64,000 bases of DNA from Siphlonurus alternatus (lineage: Eukaryota; Arthropoda; Insecta; Ephemeroptera; Siphlonuridae). The stretch lies in assembly GCA_949825025.1 (NCBI GenBank), contig OX463783.1:17333628-17397627 (forward strand), given 5' to 3'. The position numbers and the translations under genes were made by a program. Below are positions 25,480 through 38,458 of the stretch, piece by piece (position 1 is the first letter of the stretch; every line of letters starts with the position of its first letter). The notes beneath the pieces are model-generated. The model was not told the DNA's origin. It saw only the letters and a list, made by a program, of their open reading frames with translations, and did no database searches.

Positions 25480-25896
25480 TATAATATATATATATTTATT
25501 TATACAGAATTAATTATACTGCAGATGCGAATTTTTAATAATATTTTAATAATTTAATTATGATTAGTGCATATATTATAGTGTATTATGCACTATATAA
25601 ATATAATATATTTACAGTTAATAAATATATAAAAATTACTACAGACTCTGCATAATACCGTTTATTACAATCAATTATAATATAATTACACGTACAAGTC
25701 AGTGGAGTAAAAAATTTGAACAATTAGCTCCGTTTATTGCATTTGTTATATTAGTGACGTCATGAATCATATGTTTTATACAACCGACGTAGGTTTAATA
25801 GAGCTACGTCGGGTGACGTCATGGATGTTTTGAACATTGAAAAAGTTCCGGCGTAGATTTAATGCGTCTACGACCGGCGTAGACCCAGACAGTTCC
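25480..25896 (-). repeat. right terminal inverted repeat of the 8.3-kb element
   Basis: Inverted copy of 17591-18000. It contains TGACGTCA at 25755-25762 and 25814-25821, and a hairpin CCGACGTAG (25784) / CTACGTCGG (25804). It ends 12 bp before the PIP4P ATG. Confidence 0.9.
25755..25821 (+). promoter_or_regulatory. two CRE/ATF sites just upstream of the PIP4P start
   Basis: Two perfect TGACGTCA palindromes (25755-25762, 25814-25821) lie 154 and 95 bp before the start codon, inside the transposon terminus. TGACGTCA is the classic CREB/ATF binding site. A role in PIP4P transcription is inference. Confidence 0.35.
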
Positions 25897-25905
25897 GACC
25901 TGTCA
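25897..25905. repeat. right target-site duplication GACCTGTCA
   Basis: Perfect copy of 17582-17590. It is followed by AAC and the PIP4P ATG. Confidence 0.95.
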
Positions 25906-25908
25906 AAC

Positions 25909-28900
25909 ATGGGGGACGAAAGGCAGCCTTTATTACAACAAGAAAATCATGGAGCTTATACCAATAATACAGGTAATTCACATGTATTTTAATCATTAAA
26001 TATATTTTGCAGATATTTATGTACAAAGATATTTCTTGGAATATCTTTGTAAATAGTTTTAAAGGGACGTATGCAAGTCGCCCTTTTGGCCATGTTTACG
26101 TTTTGATTGGCATTTCATACTGCGTCAAGATTATATTCTTGGAAATTAAGAGCTGATAGAACTAATTTAAATTATTGTTACTGTCATTAGCAATATGTGA
26201 TTGAATATATGAAATTTTAATTTAACCTAATGTTGCATGTAACCTTTTTATTATCTGATCTAGAAATAAATTTGGTCTGATTCTAGCCCTGCCCTATCTA
26301 AGTGCCCTAACCTGTTCACAGCAGGTGTGCATGCATAAGAATGCATGCATACTTTTTATTTTTTCTAAATGCTGTAATCTATGTTTTGATTTCATCTTTG
26401 GTTAAATTATAAAACAGTAAAAATGATGATGCCATCCATTTTTAATATTTTTATGTTCTAGAAAGTATCCTAATAAAAATAAATTCTGTGTGTTTTGTTA
26501 TTTATCGTACAAAGATCAAAGCACTGAACATAAAGTAACACTAGGCCTGTTATTCGTTTTACCATAATTGCCTCTTTCAAAAGCTTTCACATACGTGTAT
26601 TCGGAAATCGCTACGGCGTGCTATAGCATGACACTTGGCTCCGTAACAAAATTAAAGAGATCTTGATTTTGTTACGGCATGCCACAGCAGTTTTTGAATA
26701 TTTGAAAACTCTTTTACAGAGCAGTAAGAATACCGTGAATACCGTACTGGTATGCTTACCATACCGTACTGATATGCTTACCTTTAACCAATTCCAGTAT
26801 GCATTCTGTTAAAATTGTTTACTGCAAATTACTATTTTTTTCCCCGTATTACAGGTAAAGATTTTGCGTCCTTTTGTGATTTACATTGTTAGTTCTCAAA
26901 TGAGATCATATCATTTCAAATCTTCAGCAACCGTGATTAAGCAAACAATCCTTCAACTCGAAAATGTTATTCATCTAGCCAGTAAGCTAGACTTGTTCCA
27001 TTATATTATTATATATGTACTGTACTTAACAGTCACAGTATGCAATTGCGTATCACACAAACCATAATTTAAAAGCTTCGGAACTAAATTGGTTTCTATC
27101 CCCCCCCCCCCCAAAAAAAAATGAAGGATCAATTTCCCTGGATTATGATGTAAGCACTCATCAACATACAGTATTGTTAATTCTGTATGTCATATTCCCT
27201 CATATGCTCTGTGATATCGTTGGGTGAACTAAATTTTTATTTTATTTTATCAGGAACTTGTGCAATTTTTTACTGCGGATAAATTCAAATACTAACGCTT
27301 CTCCACTGACCCTCTCTGATTGGGTGTTGCAGGTCCTCAGCAGGCTACAGTGTCTCCCATTGGTCCAGATGAGCTGCCGCCACCATACACTGCAGCGACG
27401 GCTGGGGGCGTGCCGATGGTGACATGCCGCGTGTGCCAGGCAATGATCGACATCTCGGGCAAGAGGGACCAGCACGTCGTCAAGTGCAGGGAGTGTAGCG
27501 AAGCAACGGTAAGCAATCGGAGCTTGCACAAGAAGTTAAACTCAATAAATTTTAGTAACTTTCTTATCTTACCTCATGAGTCAAATGGTATGTTCTGTCG
27601 CTCAGAAGCAAAGCTTGATGATTCAATGTACTTTACTGCCACGATCATGTAAATCACTCTTATGTCCTAAGTTTTCCTTCAGTTCCTTCAGTAAAAAAAA
27701 AAAAATGTTTGGCTTACTGCAGTGATTAGTTACCAAGATCAGTAAAGTAGAGACTTCAAGTCAGCTGATTTTGTGGTGTTCCCAGTTCCCACCGTCCTAT
27801 CTAAACCTATGTAAAAAACCTCAAAATTTCTTTTTTGGCACGAAAGAAATTTTTTAGAGGAAAATAAGTTCTTGATTCATTATCAAAAGGGCCCTAAATG
27901 GGAAGGGGGGGTAGAAGATGGTTTCAAATTAATAGCTTAAAAAATTACAGAGAAAAATAAAATTCAAATTTTCTAACATGGCGGCTTATCGAGAAAATCT
28001 TCCCACCAGGGAACACTTGAAGCCTCTATTATCTATAGTTTCCTAAAATATAGGAAAATAGTCTTTATAATTATAAATACATGTAGCCCTTACACCAAAT
28101 GTGTGTGCGTTAGCTTTTAATATTAACGTACTGTACTTACTAACTGAAAAATATGCTGCTATCTCTTTCAACTGTCATTACTTTACCAGCAATGCTAAAT
28201 CCTTTGAGACTATCTTTTTTCTATCAGAACGGAAATTCCCTCTGGGGTGTATTCTACCCTAACACCCTGACTGTCTGTCTCACAGCCTATCCGTAATGCT
28301 CCCCCCGGCAAGAAGTACGTACGATGTCCTTGCAACTGCCTGCTGATCTGCAAGAGCTCCTCGCAGCGCATCGCCTGCCCGCGTCCCAACTGCAAGCGCA
28401 TTATCAACCTGGCGCCCAGCCCCGTCACCCCTCCAGTGCCGACCATGCCCGGCATGTGCCGAGTCACCTGTGGACACTGCCATGACACCTTCCTCGTGAG
28501 TATTAATTCACACCGACAAGGAAAGGCCACAAAGTGGGGGTAGCTGATTCTATTGAAATTTAGTGGAGAGTTAGTTAGAGTTCAGTGAGTCATTAGACGG
28601 GGCGAAATAAAATTTTCAACAATTTTGTTTTTTTACCCCAATTTGAGGTTCATATGGTCAATATGGCTAATTTGTGTAAATTTCACCAGAATTTCAGGAA
28701 ATATTCTTCCAAGCCCCCTTATTTCAGTAAAAATAATGAGAAAAAAAAACTCCAAATTTAATACTTAAAATCAACAAATTTAAAATCGGCCACCCCTACT
28801 TCGTGACCTTTCTTTGTGAGTCTCAATGTGCAGTTTTTTGTTATTTCTATAAACAGTTTCACTTTTTTTTTTTTTTTTTTTAACTCAAAGTTTTTACATG

Positions 28901-31900
28901 CATACTTCTTCTAGTGTATAACCAGATAGCCAGAAGACTGAACTGTATCTTTGTGCCTTTAAACAGTACATAATCAATAAACAGGTAGCATCCATTACTG
29001 AGCATTGCAGCTAGCATATTGATATTGAGAATTCATTTACCTGTATATGTGTGAATGATATTGCTATGAAAAGTAGAGATATGATATTTTTACAGTAAAC
29101 CGTCATGAAATCCATAGCGTGATAAATAGTTTTTATATTTCAGTTCAACACGCTAACAAATGCGCTGGCCAGATGCCCACACTGCAGAAAAGTGTAAGTA
29201 TTTTCTCCAAGATGTAGATCATAAAATATGTCGGCATTATTATTTAAAATGAATTGTAGCCATGCATTCTGATAACATGAAAAAGCATTTATAAACAAAT
29301 AATGAAATTCTAAATAGATTTTATTTTGAATACATTTTACAATACTGTTATAAATATTACATTAAAAAAATTACAGTAACTCTTATCTGTACTTGCATGA
29401 GTCATAATTTAGCCTCACAAGGAATTGAAGTCATTTCTTTACTTTTCATGTTTTATTAAGATAAGACTAAATTAGTGTGGTTTTTGTATTTAATACAGTA
29501 CTGACATATTTATCTTGGCCAATTTTAATTTTTAGTTTTAAATCCACCAAAAGTTCAATATGAATGTACTAAAATAAGACACAAGTCAATCATTGCAGAG
29601 TTTTGTTTTATCTAGCAGCCAAACCAACCTGATGTTTTGTTCCAGCTCGTCTGTGGGCCCTGACTTTGCAAGAGGCCGAGGAATCTTGTTTGCCATCATT
29701 GGACTGATCTTCGTGGCTCTCGGGATTGGCGTCACTGTGAGTGAATCTTTCAAATTTTAAACACCACTTACTTTATTATCGTAAATAAAGAATTGCTATT
29801 TTCTTGTTTAAGTTATGGGCTAGGTATGCACATTCTTAAATAATGATCTTAAACATCCTTTTTGAAATGAAGATTTGGAATGACCCATGTGTCTAATGTA
29901 ATGTGCCTCTTCCCCAATCCTGGGTAAACAATTGTGCTGGGCTGAAAGTGTTCTCTTTTTGTTGGTGTATACGTTTGCACCCTCAATTTAAGATTGCCTT
30001 AAACATTATCTTCTATATCAATAATAGATTCTTTCTAATTCAGTTGTTAGTATCACAGCTAAAAAGAAAAAAAAAAAGGTTTTGTTTTCAATCCAAAGAA
30101 AAGTACTTTTATGCTTTTCTAATGCTCAAAACACTTTTGATTATTGCAAGCTTACAACTGTTAATGTATTTTAATTTCTCTACTTTTTATTGTAGTGCTA
30201 AATAAAAGTAGAAAGAATTGTGATCATAACTGTTGTATTGAGAAGCTCAGATCAGGTTTATGTTACATAATAACATGATGAAAAAAAATGTTGCATAACA
30301 TGGTGTTTGGTTACCTCTTATTGTATTATATTCAATTCTGCATTTCCTAAGCAAAGGATGAAGATTTTCATATTATTGATAATTTTAATTGTTTATACAG
30401 GTTGGCACGTACCAGCTGGTGAAGAAAAATGGAGGAATTTATGTCGCATATGTTGGTGAGTTGAATCTCCAAATTTTATTTCTGTACAGTCTTTGTCAAA
30501 ATAAGGTGGACAGAGGTTATACACACTACAGTATCACAAACCTTAGTTTACGCCTGCAGACATAAACAAAAATAAAATAGGACCGTTTTGCATTCTCGTC
30601 TTCATTTTTTCAAGATTGGCGCTTGATTCAAATTGCAGTATGAACCAAAAATTTGGGGGCAAAATTTGTCTTAATTGTATTGTCAAACCTTTTACACTGT
30701 AGATATTGTACATGTTGCCTTCTTGAAACTTGAAAGTTTATAACCAAACCAACTTTAAAACCAAAACAGAAAAACCAAAACAGAAAAGGAATGCTGGCCA
30801 TGCTGCCATGTTCGGCCATGTTTTTTTTGTGACGTCATTTTGTAAAACGATCACGATTCAAAATAAAAGACGGATCGGAATATACGTCTATATACGCCCC
30901 CAAAAGATGTAATAAATCCCGAATTTTACTATTAAATGCATAAGGGTGATTTTTTTATTTTTTATTAATTGTTCCACTCTTTTTAAGTTATGAGCATTTT
31001 TGGTGTGGACGTGTTGTCACTTGGTAAAAAAACGGCCCAGGCTTTCCGTCTGGAAGAGGTGCAAAATGGTCGAAGTGGTGGCGACGCGATTTTGAAATCA
31101 AATTGAATACTCTTTATTTTAGCTTGCGCTAATGGTTATACATATTATAGAAGCATTTAATATTTTTAAAGAATTACATAATTTAAAATAACCTTGTTGT
31201 GGGACATTTTTAACGAATGAAGATTACTACGCCTTGGCAACGTCTAGTCTGTGATCTCATGCGTAATCTAAGGCTTGTTTTACTGTATATCAGTTTATAT
31301 AACAATATTTTAATAAAATGCACAGTTTTATCCCAACTGAATTTAAATCTAATGATTGTAGAAACTCTAACTAATTATTCAAGTCTAACTTACAAACTTA
31401 AACATCAGGATAAAAAATTATTGATATGCTCTCAATGCTGTAATGGGGAATTCTCTTACAACTCAAATTTTAATTTAACTACTACATTATGATAGGGTAC
31501 ATATTAACAATAAGTTTGACTTAAGTTTCAACTTTTTTAACTCAAATTTGGGGACTCTGAAGGGATTATTAGAATAGGGGCAAAGTATGCAACCCGCGCG
31601 CAAACCTGAAAATTGTGACGTAGAAACTCCCTAGTTAACACACAACAACTGCCTGATATCATAGTTTGAGCGTCAAGGAGTCATTGGCTATAAATTTTAG
31701 TAACACGATCGAAATCAGCGGGTTTTTCTACCCTAGTATCAATAGTTTTGTCTCTAATATCAGTTTACTTTAAGAGTGATAATCGAAAATATAAATTTAT
31801 TGCAGGAAAAATTCGCCTGCTAGGCAGTTTCTACGTCACGTTTTGTCGCTAAATTCAAAAGGAGGAAGATTTTTAAAAAATTCCCATGTCTCCAATTTTC

Positions 31901-34900
31901 AAAATTGAAACTTTTTTGTATTGGGACATTTAGTTTCAAGGCATAGAGCATTTGAAAAAAAATTAAAATAAATGTAGGAGAATTCCCCATTATTTTCAAG
32001 AAATACAGATACCCACCCTCTCTAAAATGTATAATTTTCACAGAGTCTATATTTATATTATACCTGTGCATCATGCTTTATTTACATATGATCAGTTATT
32101 GTATTTCTATACAGAATTTAATATTTTAAATATTTTCATTTAATCTCTTATAGTCCAGTAAAACTAAGTTAAAATCCTATGTTGACCCGGAAAAAATTAT
32201 TAAAGTTTTGAAACTTTCAGGGTCGATGTAGACTAATGTTCTAGATCACATACTCAAAATCCCCCAAAATCCCCCTGGGGCATTTCCGGTTACCCTTAAA
32301 AAATGGCGGCCAAAAAGCACTTTTTTAAAAAATTCGTAATTAAATCCCTAATTAAGCTAGGTTAAAAATTTTAGCAGATAATTAAAGCCAAGAGTTGACA
32401 TTAACAGGAAAATAAAAAACATTTTAAAATTTAGAAGTTAATCGGTGTTTAATCGGTGATTAAGTAAATTTTTATCCAACGCTCGCGGATAGATTGTAAA
32501 AAAAAAAATAGAAATAATTTTTTTATGAAAAAAAGCTTCAAGTAAAAAACGTAGCTTATGTTTTCTAGTTTCCGTAACTGTCATTAACTTTAATTCACGT
32601 TTATATTTAACGGAGATATGAGCGGATCAAGAAGAGCGCGCGTAGTCGCTCGGACGTTCAAACGGCAGTACAGCCGCCCGCTATGCATGCATTTAGGCTT
32701 GCGCGCTCTCTTGTCGCCGGCTTTACTTCTGTCGTGCAAATATTATATGAAGTATGGGGGTAGTAAAACCCAATTTACCCCCTCCCCCCCCCCCCCCCCC
32801 GAAATCTGCATAATGTGAATTAAGATTATGATATCTATATTATAGATAGTGAATGCCATGTTATGGCATTTTGTAAACATTAAATTTATAATTTTTGTGG
32901 AAGGTATGGCCATATAATAAAGAATACGTATGGCGTAGTGCGTTTGACCGGGTCTCGTCAGATCACCGAAGTCAAGCAACGCTGAGCGTGGTTACTAGTT
33001 GGATTGGTGACCATTGCATTTTCAATAGAAGTCATGTTTCTCACCCTGGGGTAAATGGTAAATCATTGCGGTTTTTCACCCACCATGTGGTTCCCCTGCA
33101 TGGCTTTTTACCTTTTACCATTATTGTACTTACGGTCCATTCACAAAGCGTCTTATTTTAGTTGAGGTTTCCACGTTTCCCTCAGTCGTAGGCAAGTGCT
33201 GGGATAGATTGCATGGCCGGGGCAATCCCCGCTCTGGAAGACTCTGCGAAATGTAAACTTTTTAGTTTTTAATGAGTGAAATGCTCATCAATCTTTTAAA
33301 TCTTTTTCATTTGCCATGGCACATGGGCTGTTATTGAACGGAAATTTTTACTTGAATAATTAATATAATTATTAATAAATGTTATATTATTGTACCATAC
33401 GAGAATTTTGCGTCAAATGCGTATGCATAATATATGTATATTATTTAATAAAATTGTCTTGAAAATTTAAATGCAATACATTGTTCTCAACTAAATAATG
33501 TATACCATTTTATAGTAAAATAATTTGCAATGTAACGTTTAGTGAAATAACATTTTGATTGATGAATGGGGATATACAGTACAATAATAATATATAATAA
33601 ATATGGTACATTTCTTGTAAAATTAATTTAAATATTAGGTGTTTGGCTCTTATATAATCAGTTAATCACGTAAATTATTAATGTAAAACAAATATTTTAT
33701 GTATCAATTTTCATACTCTAAATTTAATTGAATGCGAGTATATAGTTAAAACTTTAAAACCTATATTACACCATACAATTTTGCATACAATTTTTCCTTG
33801 CAAGAAAATTTCATCTCCACACAAACAAATGGAGTTCAAGTTTTCTTGTAAGGAAAAATAGTATGCAATATTTAGAAAAATTGTATCGTGTAATATTCAT
33901 TTAATAAATTATATTATTTATTTAACTTGATAAGTCAATTTTATTTTACATTTTACATTTTATTTTACATACAGTGATACGCTTACATATTGCATGCAAT
34001 TCTCGGAAAAGTTATCACAGGTTCTCAACAGTTAATGTATAGTAATAAAGTGTTACTTATTCCGTAATCGTGTGAGATGTGGCCTATGGGACAGCATGAT
34101 ATTTGATATTTAACCCACAATCTTATTTGCTGGAGATGCAGCTGAAAGAGATGCGATTAAGGGTTAAGAAGAGCACCTAGTTTGCTTTCCCAAAATCGTT
34201 TTAGCTTAAGCCGGTATTACACGATACAATTTTTCTACTTATTGTATCCAATTTTTCCTTACAAGAAAGCTTCAACTCCATTTGTTTGTATGGAGTTGAA
34301 ATTTTCTTGCAAGGAAAAATTATATGGTGTAATACAGGCTTTAATAATTTTTCATAGGCTGCGTGGCATTGCCCCCCATCAGTAGGTATAATTAATGTTC
34401 ACTTTGTCCGGGAGTACACTACTATCACTACCTATAATACAACACCTCCTGTGAAGTGCGGTATATATTAATATTAACAGTCGATCCCCATTGCCACCAG
34501 AGACATAATATGTTATCATATTATGATAACCACATTTTTAGTTCTTTTTTAATTTTAACACTTTATATAATCGTATAATGTATAATTGGATTGATATAGT
34601 TGTCAAGAACTATGAGTGTATCGTGTATGACACTTCTTCTATATATAGAATAAAAATCTGTTGAATGCTCAGCTTGACAATTTTGACCCCTTTATATTTA
34701 TATATATTAACAAATTCCTTAAGAACAATTTTCCCTGGCAATTAAAATTGCAATGTTACTCTTCATTTTGGACTCTCAATAACTATATTTTATTGTGATA
34801 CTTTATTTTTTCATTAAATCTAATTACATCAAATGCATTATCATGGCACCTATATGTTATTATATCGTAGAATTTTTTTTCTAGGTCTGTTCTTAAATGC

Positions 34901-36922
34901 ACAATAAAAAAACATTATGTAGAGGAACCATAATTATGTTCCCTCGGTATTAAATGTTAACTCCAATAATTTCTAATTTCATTATTGATTCATGAATCGA
35001 TTCTGCATTTACGAACCGACCTATTGTTACATTTCAAAAAGCATTTTAATAAATTATTATGAGGCAATAAAAATAATAAAATTTCAACATTAATGCATGA
35101 TGCAATTGCTTTTAAAGTGTTAATTTGTTTTATTCTTAAATAAACAAAATTCAAAATATAGCATTCCTCGAACAGGGATGTTCATTTTTCGGGGGGGGGG
35201 GGGTAAATTGGGTTTTACTACCCCCATACTTCATATAATATTTGCACGACAGAAGTAAAGCCGGCGACAAGAGAGCGCGCAAGCCTAGTAAATGCATGCA
35301 TAGCGGGCGGCTGTACTGCCGTTCGAACGTCCGAGCGACTACGCGCGCTCTTCTTGATCCGCTCATATCTCCGTTAAATATAAACGTGAATTAAAGTTAA
35401 TGACAGTTACGGAAACTAGAAAACATAAGCTACGTTTTTTACTTGAAGCTTTTTTTCATAAAAAAATTATTTCTATTCTTTTTTTTACAATCTATCCGCG
35501 AGCGTTGGATAAAAATTTACTTAATCACCGATTAAACACCGATTAACTTCTAAATTTTAAAATGTTTTTTATTTTCCTGTTAATGTCAACTCTTGGCTTT
35601 AATTATCTGCTAAAATTTTTAACCTAGCTTAATTAGGGATTTAATTACGAATTTTTTAAAAAAGTGCTTTTTGGCCGCCATTTTTTAAGGGTAACCGGAA
35701 ATGCCCCAGGGGGATTTTGGGGGATTTTGAGTATGTGATCTAGAACATTAGTCTACATCGACCCTGAAAGTTGCAAAACTTTAATATTTTTTTCCGGGTC
35801 AAAACTTAATTTTACTGGACTATTATTGTTTCCTTCAAAATAGATAATTTTAAGTCAGCTTCTAAACATAATAAATTAAACTTTTATTGGTTAAAAGCAA
35901 TTACTTTGATAATTGAATTGTAATCTCTTAAAATATAATCTTTTATAAATGGACTAGTACACAATTATCAAGTTTTAAAGCTGATATTTTAATATTTTAA
36001 CTCGTATTTTTAAACTGTGTTGGACTTAAGGATTAATCTCAGTTACCCAGATCTCAGGACTGGCGCGCCTGAATGTAATGAAACTTGCACAGTGTATTCT
36101 TCTAATGATACAGATTCTCCCTATTTTTTTATTAAGAAAACTTTCTTACAGATTTTTTTTAATTGGCTAATTAAGTTTTACGGGTTAATCAAATACGAAA
36201 TCGAAACTCGGAAACGTACCGCCTGATCTGCATGAATTATACCTTAAAAGATGCGTATTAGTTATGAAAACCACGGTGGAAAATATGATTACGAATCTTC
36301 TTATAGATATTTAGAAAAGTGAATATTTGTGAAATGCTAAGTTTGAAGACAATTTGAAGTTGTGATGATAAGCGTGGCATCACTGTAAGACATCATGAAA
36401 TCATCACTTTTGTGACGTCACACGTAGCTCGCATATGACTTATTTAATTTTAGCGGGCAGAAATAACATGCGACGTTGCAATGATGTGACGTGCCTCTAA
36501 CGGCACTAGTAACGCCATCTATTTCTATATTTTAGAACTTTCAAGAAATGTTCGAAAGCCAGAGGTCTCCGCGGGGTTTCTGTTCGAAAACAAGTCAAAA
36601 AGCGTAATTTTAATTGTGTTCTAAATTAGATATCTACGGCACTAATGGATAAATCGAAATAAAAAGAGCAGTGTAGTACGTTTTTATGTATACTTATTGC
36701 TTGGGAATTTTGTGGGGATTCCTTATTGCTGAAATTTTGCCATAAAATGTTTGACGCTAATATGACTAAAAATATTTCCAAGTAGCTGAGATTAATCGTT
36801 AATTATTATTATTACTTTTCTCTCTCTCTCTCTCAGGTGCATTCCTGGTTGGCCTGTTGGCGTTTGCACGGAGCCTGTACTACTGTACTATGAAAGTTAG
36901 CCTCATCGAAGGACCCATGTAA
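25909..36922 (+). CDS. PIP4P: PIP4P/TMEM55: phosphatidylinositol-4,5-bisphosphate 4-phosphatase family membrane protein
   Basis: Seven exons with consensus splice sites and compatible phases: 25909-25972, 27333-27508, 28286-28495, 29144-29193, 29646-29736, 30401-30455 and 36837-36922. They give 243 aa (human paralogues are about 257-277). The protein starts [14 protein letters not shown] (acidic-LL type sorting signal) and has a PPPY motif (37-40). Paired cysteines follow (C53/C56, C73/C76, C94/C96/C98, C111/C116, C161/C164), then the CX5R motif C102-KSSSQ-R108, and two membrane segments (about 179-197 and 209-226). The segment [19 protein letters not shown] is nearly identical to vertebrate TMEM55. 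The family acts on late endosomes and lysosomes. Vertebrate TMEM55 is reported to remove the 4-phosphate from PI(4,5)P2, and TMEM55B to position lysosomes through JIP4. The ATG has a good AAAC context and lies 12 bp from a transposon. The last intron is 6.4 kb. Confidence 0.96.
25973..30400 (+). other. PIP4P introns 1-5, survey
   Basis: Intron 1 (25973-27332) is unique AT-rich DNA with a short tandem duplication of TACCGTACTGGTATGCTTACC (about 26739-26782) and a C10 run (27101). Intron 2 (27509-28285) has nothing recognised. Intron 3 holds the MITE at 28521. Introns 4 (29194-29645) and 5 (29737-30400) have nothing recognised. Confidence 0.6.
28521..28812. mobile_element. MITE in PIP4P intron 3
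   Basis: A 292-bp segment whose ends GAAAGGCCACAAAGTGGGGG and the inverted CCCCTACTTCGTGACCTTTC pair with few mismatches. It starts only about 25 bp after the exon 3 donor. No second copy was noticed in the window. Confidence 0.6.
30456..32147 (+). other. PIP4P intron 6, left part
   Basis: No gene. It contains the MITE at 31615-31839 and otherwise AT-rich DNA with scattered short open frames. Confidence 0.5.
31615..31839. mobile_element. MITE with GTGACGTAGAAACT ends
   Basis: A 225-bp element with inverted ends GTGACGTAGAAACTCCCTAG and CTAGGCAGTTTCTACGTCAC (one mismatch within 20 bp). The interior shows no coding sequence. Confidence 0.6.
32925..33255 (+). mobile_element. 5S-rRNA-derived SINE (SINE3-like)
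   Basis: GGTCTCGTCAGATCACCGAAG, AAGCAACGCTGAGCGTGGTTA and TTGGATTGGTGACC match, in order and spacing, the internal promoter half (boxes A to C) of eukaryotic 5S rRNA, closest to arthropod 5S. The 5' and 3' ends of 5S are missing or diverged. The sequence continues into an unrelated body of about 200 bp (CTCACCCTGGGGTAAATGG ... GGCCGGGGCAATCCCCGCTC). It is therefore a retroposon and not a 5S gene. The 3' boundary is approximate. Confidence 0.65.
33755..33905. mobile_element. MITE, AAGCCGGTATTACAC family
   Basis: Foldback with ACCTATATTACACCATAC at the left and GTATCGTGTAATATTC at the right, plus the family core CTTGCAAGAAAATTTCATC. Nested inside the 3.7-kb element. Confidence 0.7.
34206..34345. 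mobile_element. MITE, AAGCCGGTATTACAC family
   Basis: Left end TAAGCCGGTATTACACGATA, right end GGTGTAATACAGGCTTTA, with the family core in between. The right arm is shortened by about 20 bp relative to the other copies. Confidence 0.75.
35826..36836 (+). other. PIP4P intron 6, right part
   Basis: Unique sequence without a supported gene. The acceptor is preceded by a (TC)n polypyrimidine tract (36820-36833). Confidence 0.5.
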
Positions 36923-37356
36923 CCCCCGTCGCTGCCATACCACCAAAATTACTATCACAAACCCCAACTACTAAATGTGAGCGAGCACACTAGTTCCAAC
37001 ACCCCTCACTAGAGGGCCGCAATCATAAATCACAGCCCGTCTGATTTTAGCATGCAAGGAGTATAACGTTATCTGTGATTTTGTTTATCATCAATTTTTT
37101 TTTTTTTAGGTACCTTGTTTATGAAAGAAAAAGGAATGAAAGAAAGGAAAAGAGGGGGCATTATTATAAATTATTAATGCAGATTGATCTAAATTTAAAA
37201 CTCTTAACCACATTTTTTTTTTTTTTTTAATTTTAAAATTTATGTTTTGAAAATTATTAATATTTTGTCAATTATTAGAAGTTTTTAACAAGTAATAAGG
37301 TTTGATTTAAATTTAGATCACTTAAATTTTTGTTTGATTATTTTTCATGCAAACTA

Positions 37357-37362
37357 AATAAA
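37357..37362 (+). terminator. first canonical poly(A) signal after PIP4P stop
   Basis: AATAAA 435 bp after the stop codon, followed by A/T-rich sequence. Later signals (for example near 37621 and 38213) could also be used. Confidence 0.35.
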
Positions 37363-38458
37363 AACTAAGCTTTATCATCATATAATCAACATTCAAATTT
37401 TTGTTATTCAATTACCTGCTGTATATTGAATGTCATTATAAACAATTCATTTACTTTTATTTTTATAAATTTAATATTTTAGTTATAGCATTTTATCATT
37501 AATATTTAAAAAAGAAAATGATGTTTTGGAAGGAGATGTACTTTAAATTTAAATGCTTCTAAAAAAATATTGTCTGTCTTAAGGTAGATCAATCAAGTAC
37601 TACAAATTTGGAGCTTTGAATAATAAAATTTAATATAAATATGGAAATTAAATAATTATGCAACCAATAAATATTGTTTATTAGAATAAAATGATAATAT
37701 TTAAGAAAACAAACAAAGACTTTAATTAATTTAAATATTGGCTAAGATATTATGCATATACAGTATATTTTTTTTTAGCCAAGTACGCCCTCCAGAGATA
37801 TACCAATTTGTTCTGGACATTTATTATCTAAAAAATTATTAAAAAAAATGTGAACTTAAAGGTAATTAAAAAAAAATATTATTTCTATTGCCATGTTGTA
37901 AAGAAAAAATCACTACATGCTATAACAATTTTGTGGTTTATATGTTGTTCCTCCCCCCCCTATGTGGTATTTATATGTTTCTTTTAGATAAAGAATTAAA
38001 GGTATTATTTCTTTTTAAATAACCTTTGTTTTTTATCACAAAATGGCAGTTACAAAAATAGAGTAACAGGTAAATTTTTCCCTATGTACTGTACATTACC
38101 ATATTATACCTAAATATAATTATGCTTTATTGTGTGTAAAAATAATAATTATCTTTTTTAGGGTTTATTTTTACTTTAATACTATTAGCTTTTCTCCTTT
38201 TGGTCTTTTATAAATAAAATGATTATTTTGTAACTTATTATTTAATAGATATATCAATCCCTTTTTTATTTTTAAATCCGGTGCTTATATACATTTTTCT
38301 TGCCCATATTTTGTTAAAACATTCCTTTTGCTACATAATTGTATTTTTTTATCAATCTTCATCATGTTCCAAAAGTAGGTTATCTCTGCAGTAAGGGACA
38401 ATTTCATATATATATATATCTATATATTATATATCTATATATTATATAGATATATATT

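Larger units (their letters stand above)
32151..35822. mobile_element. 3.7-kb element with ~640-bp terminal inverted repeats in PIP4P intron 6
   Basis: The arms 32151-32801 and 35190-35822 are nearly identical inverted copies, differing by few substitutions, one ~11-bp indel and the length of a C/G run. Ends are TAGTCCAGTAAAA and the inverse, flanked by TTA on both sides (32148-32150, 35823-35825). The same ~70-codon open frame (starting [14 protein letters not shown]) occurs in both arms, reading inward, with no recognised domain. The 2.4-kb middle holds a 5S-derived SINE and two MITEs but no transposase. High arm identity suggests a recent insertion or arm homogenisation. Confidence 0.85.

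Noticed and set aside
32925..33045. Functional 5S rRNA gene
   Set aside because: Only the internal half matches. The 5' and 3' stem sequences and a proper terminator are missing.
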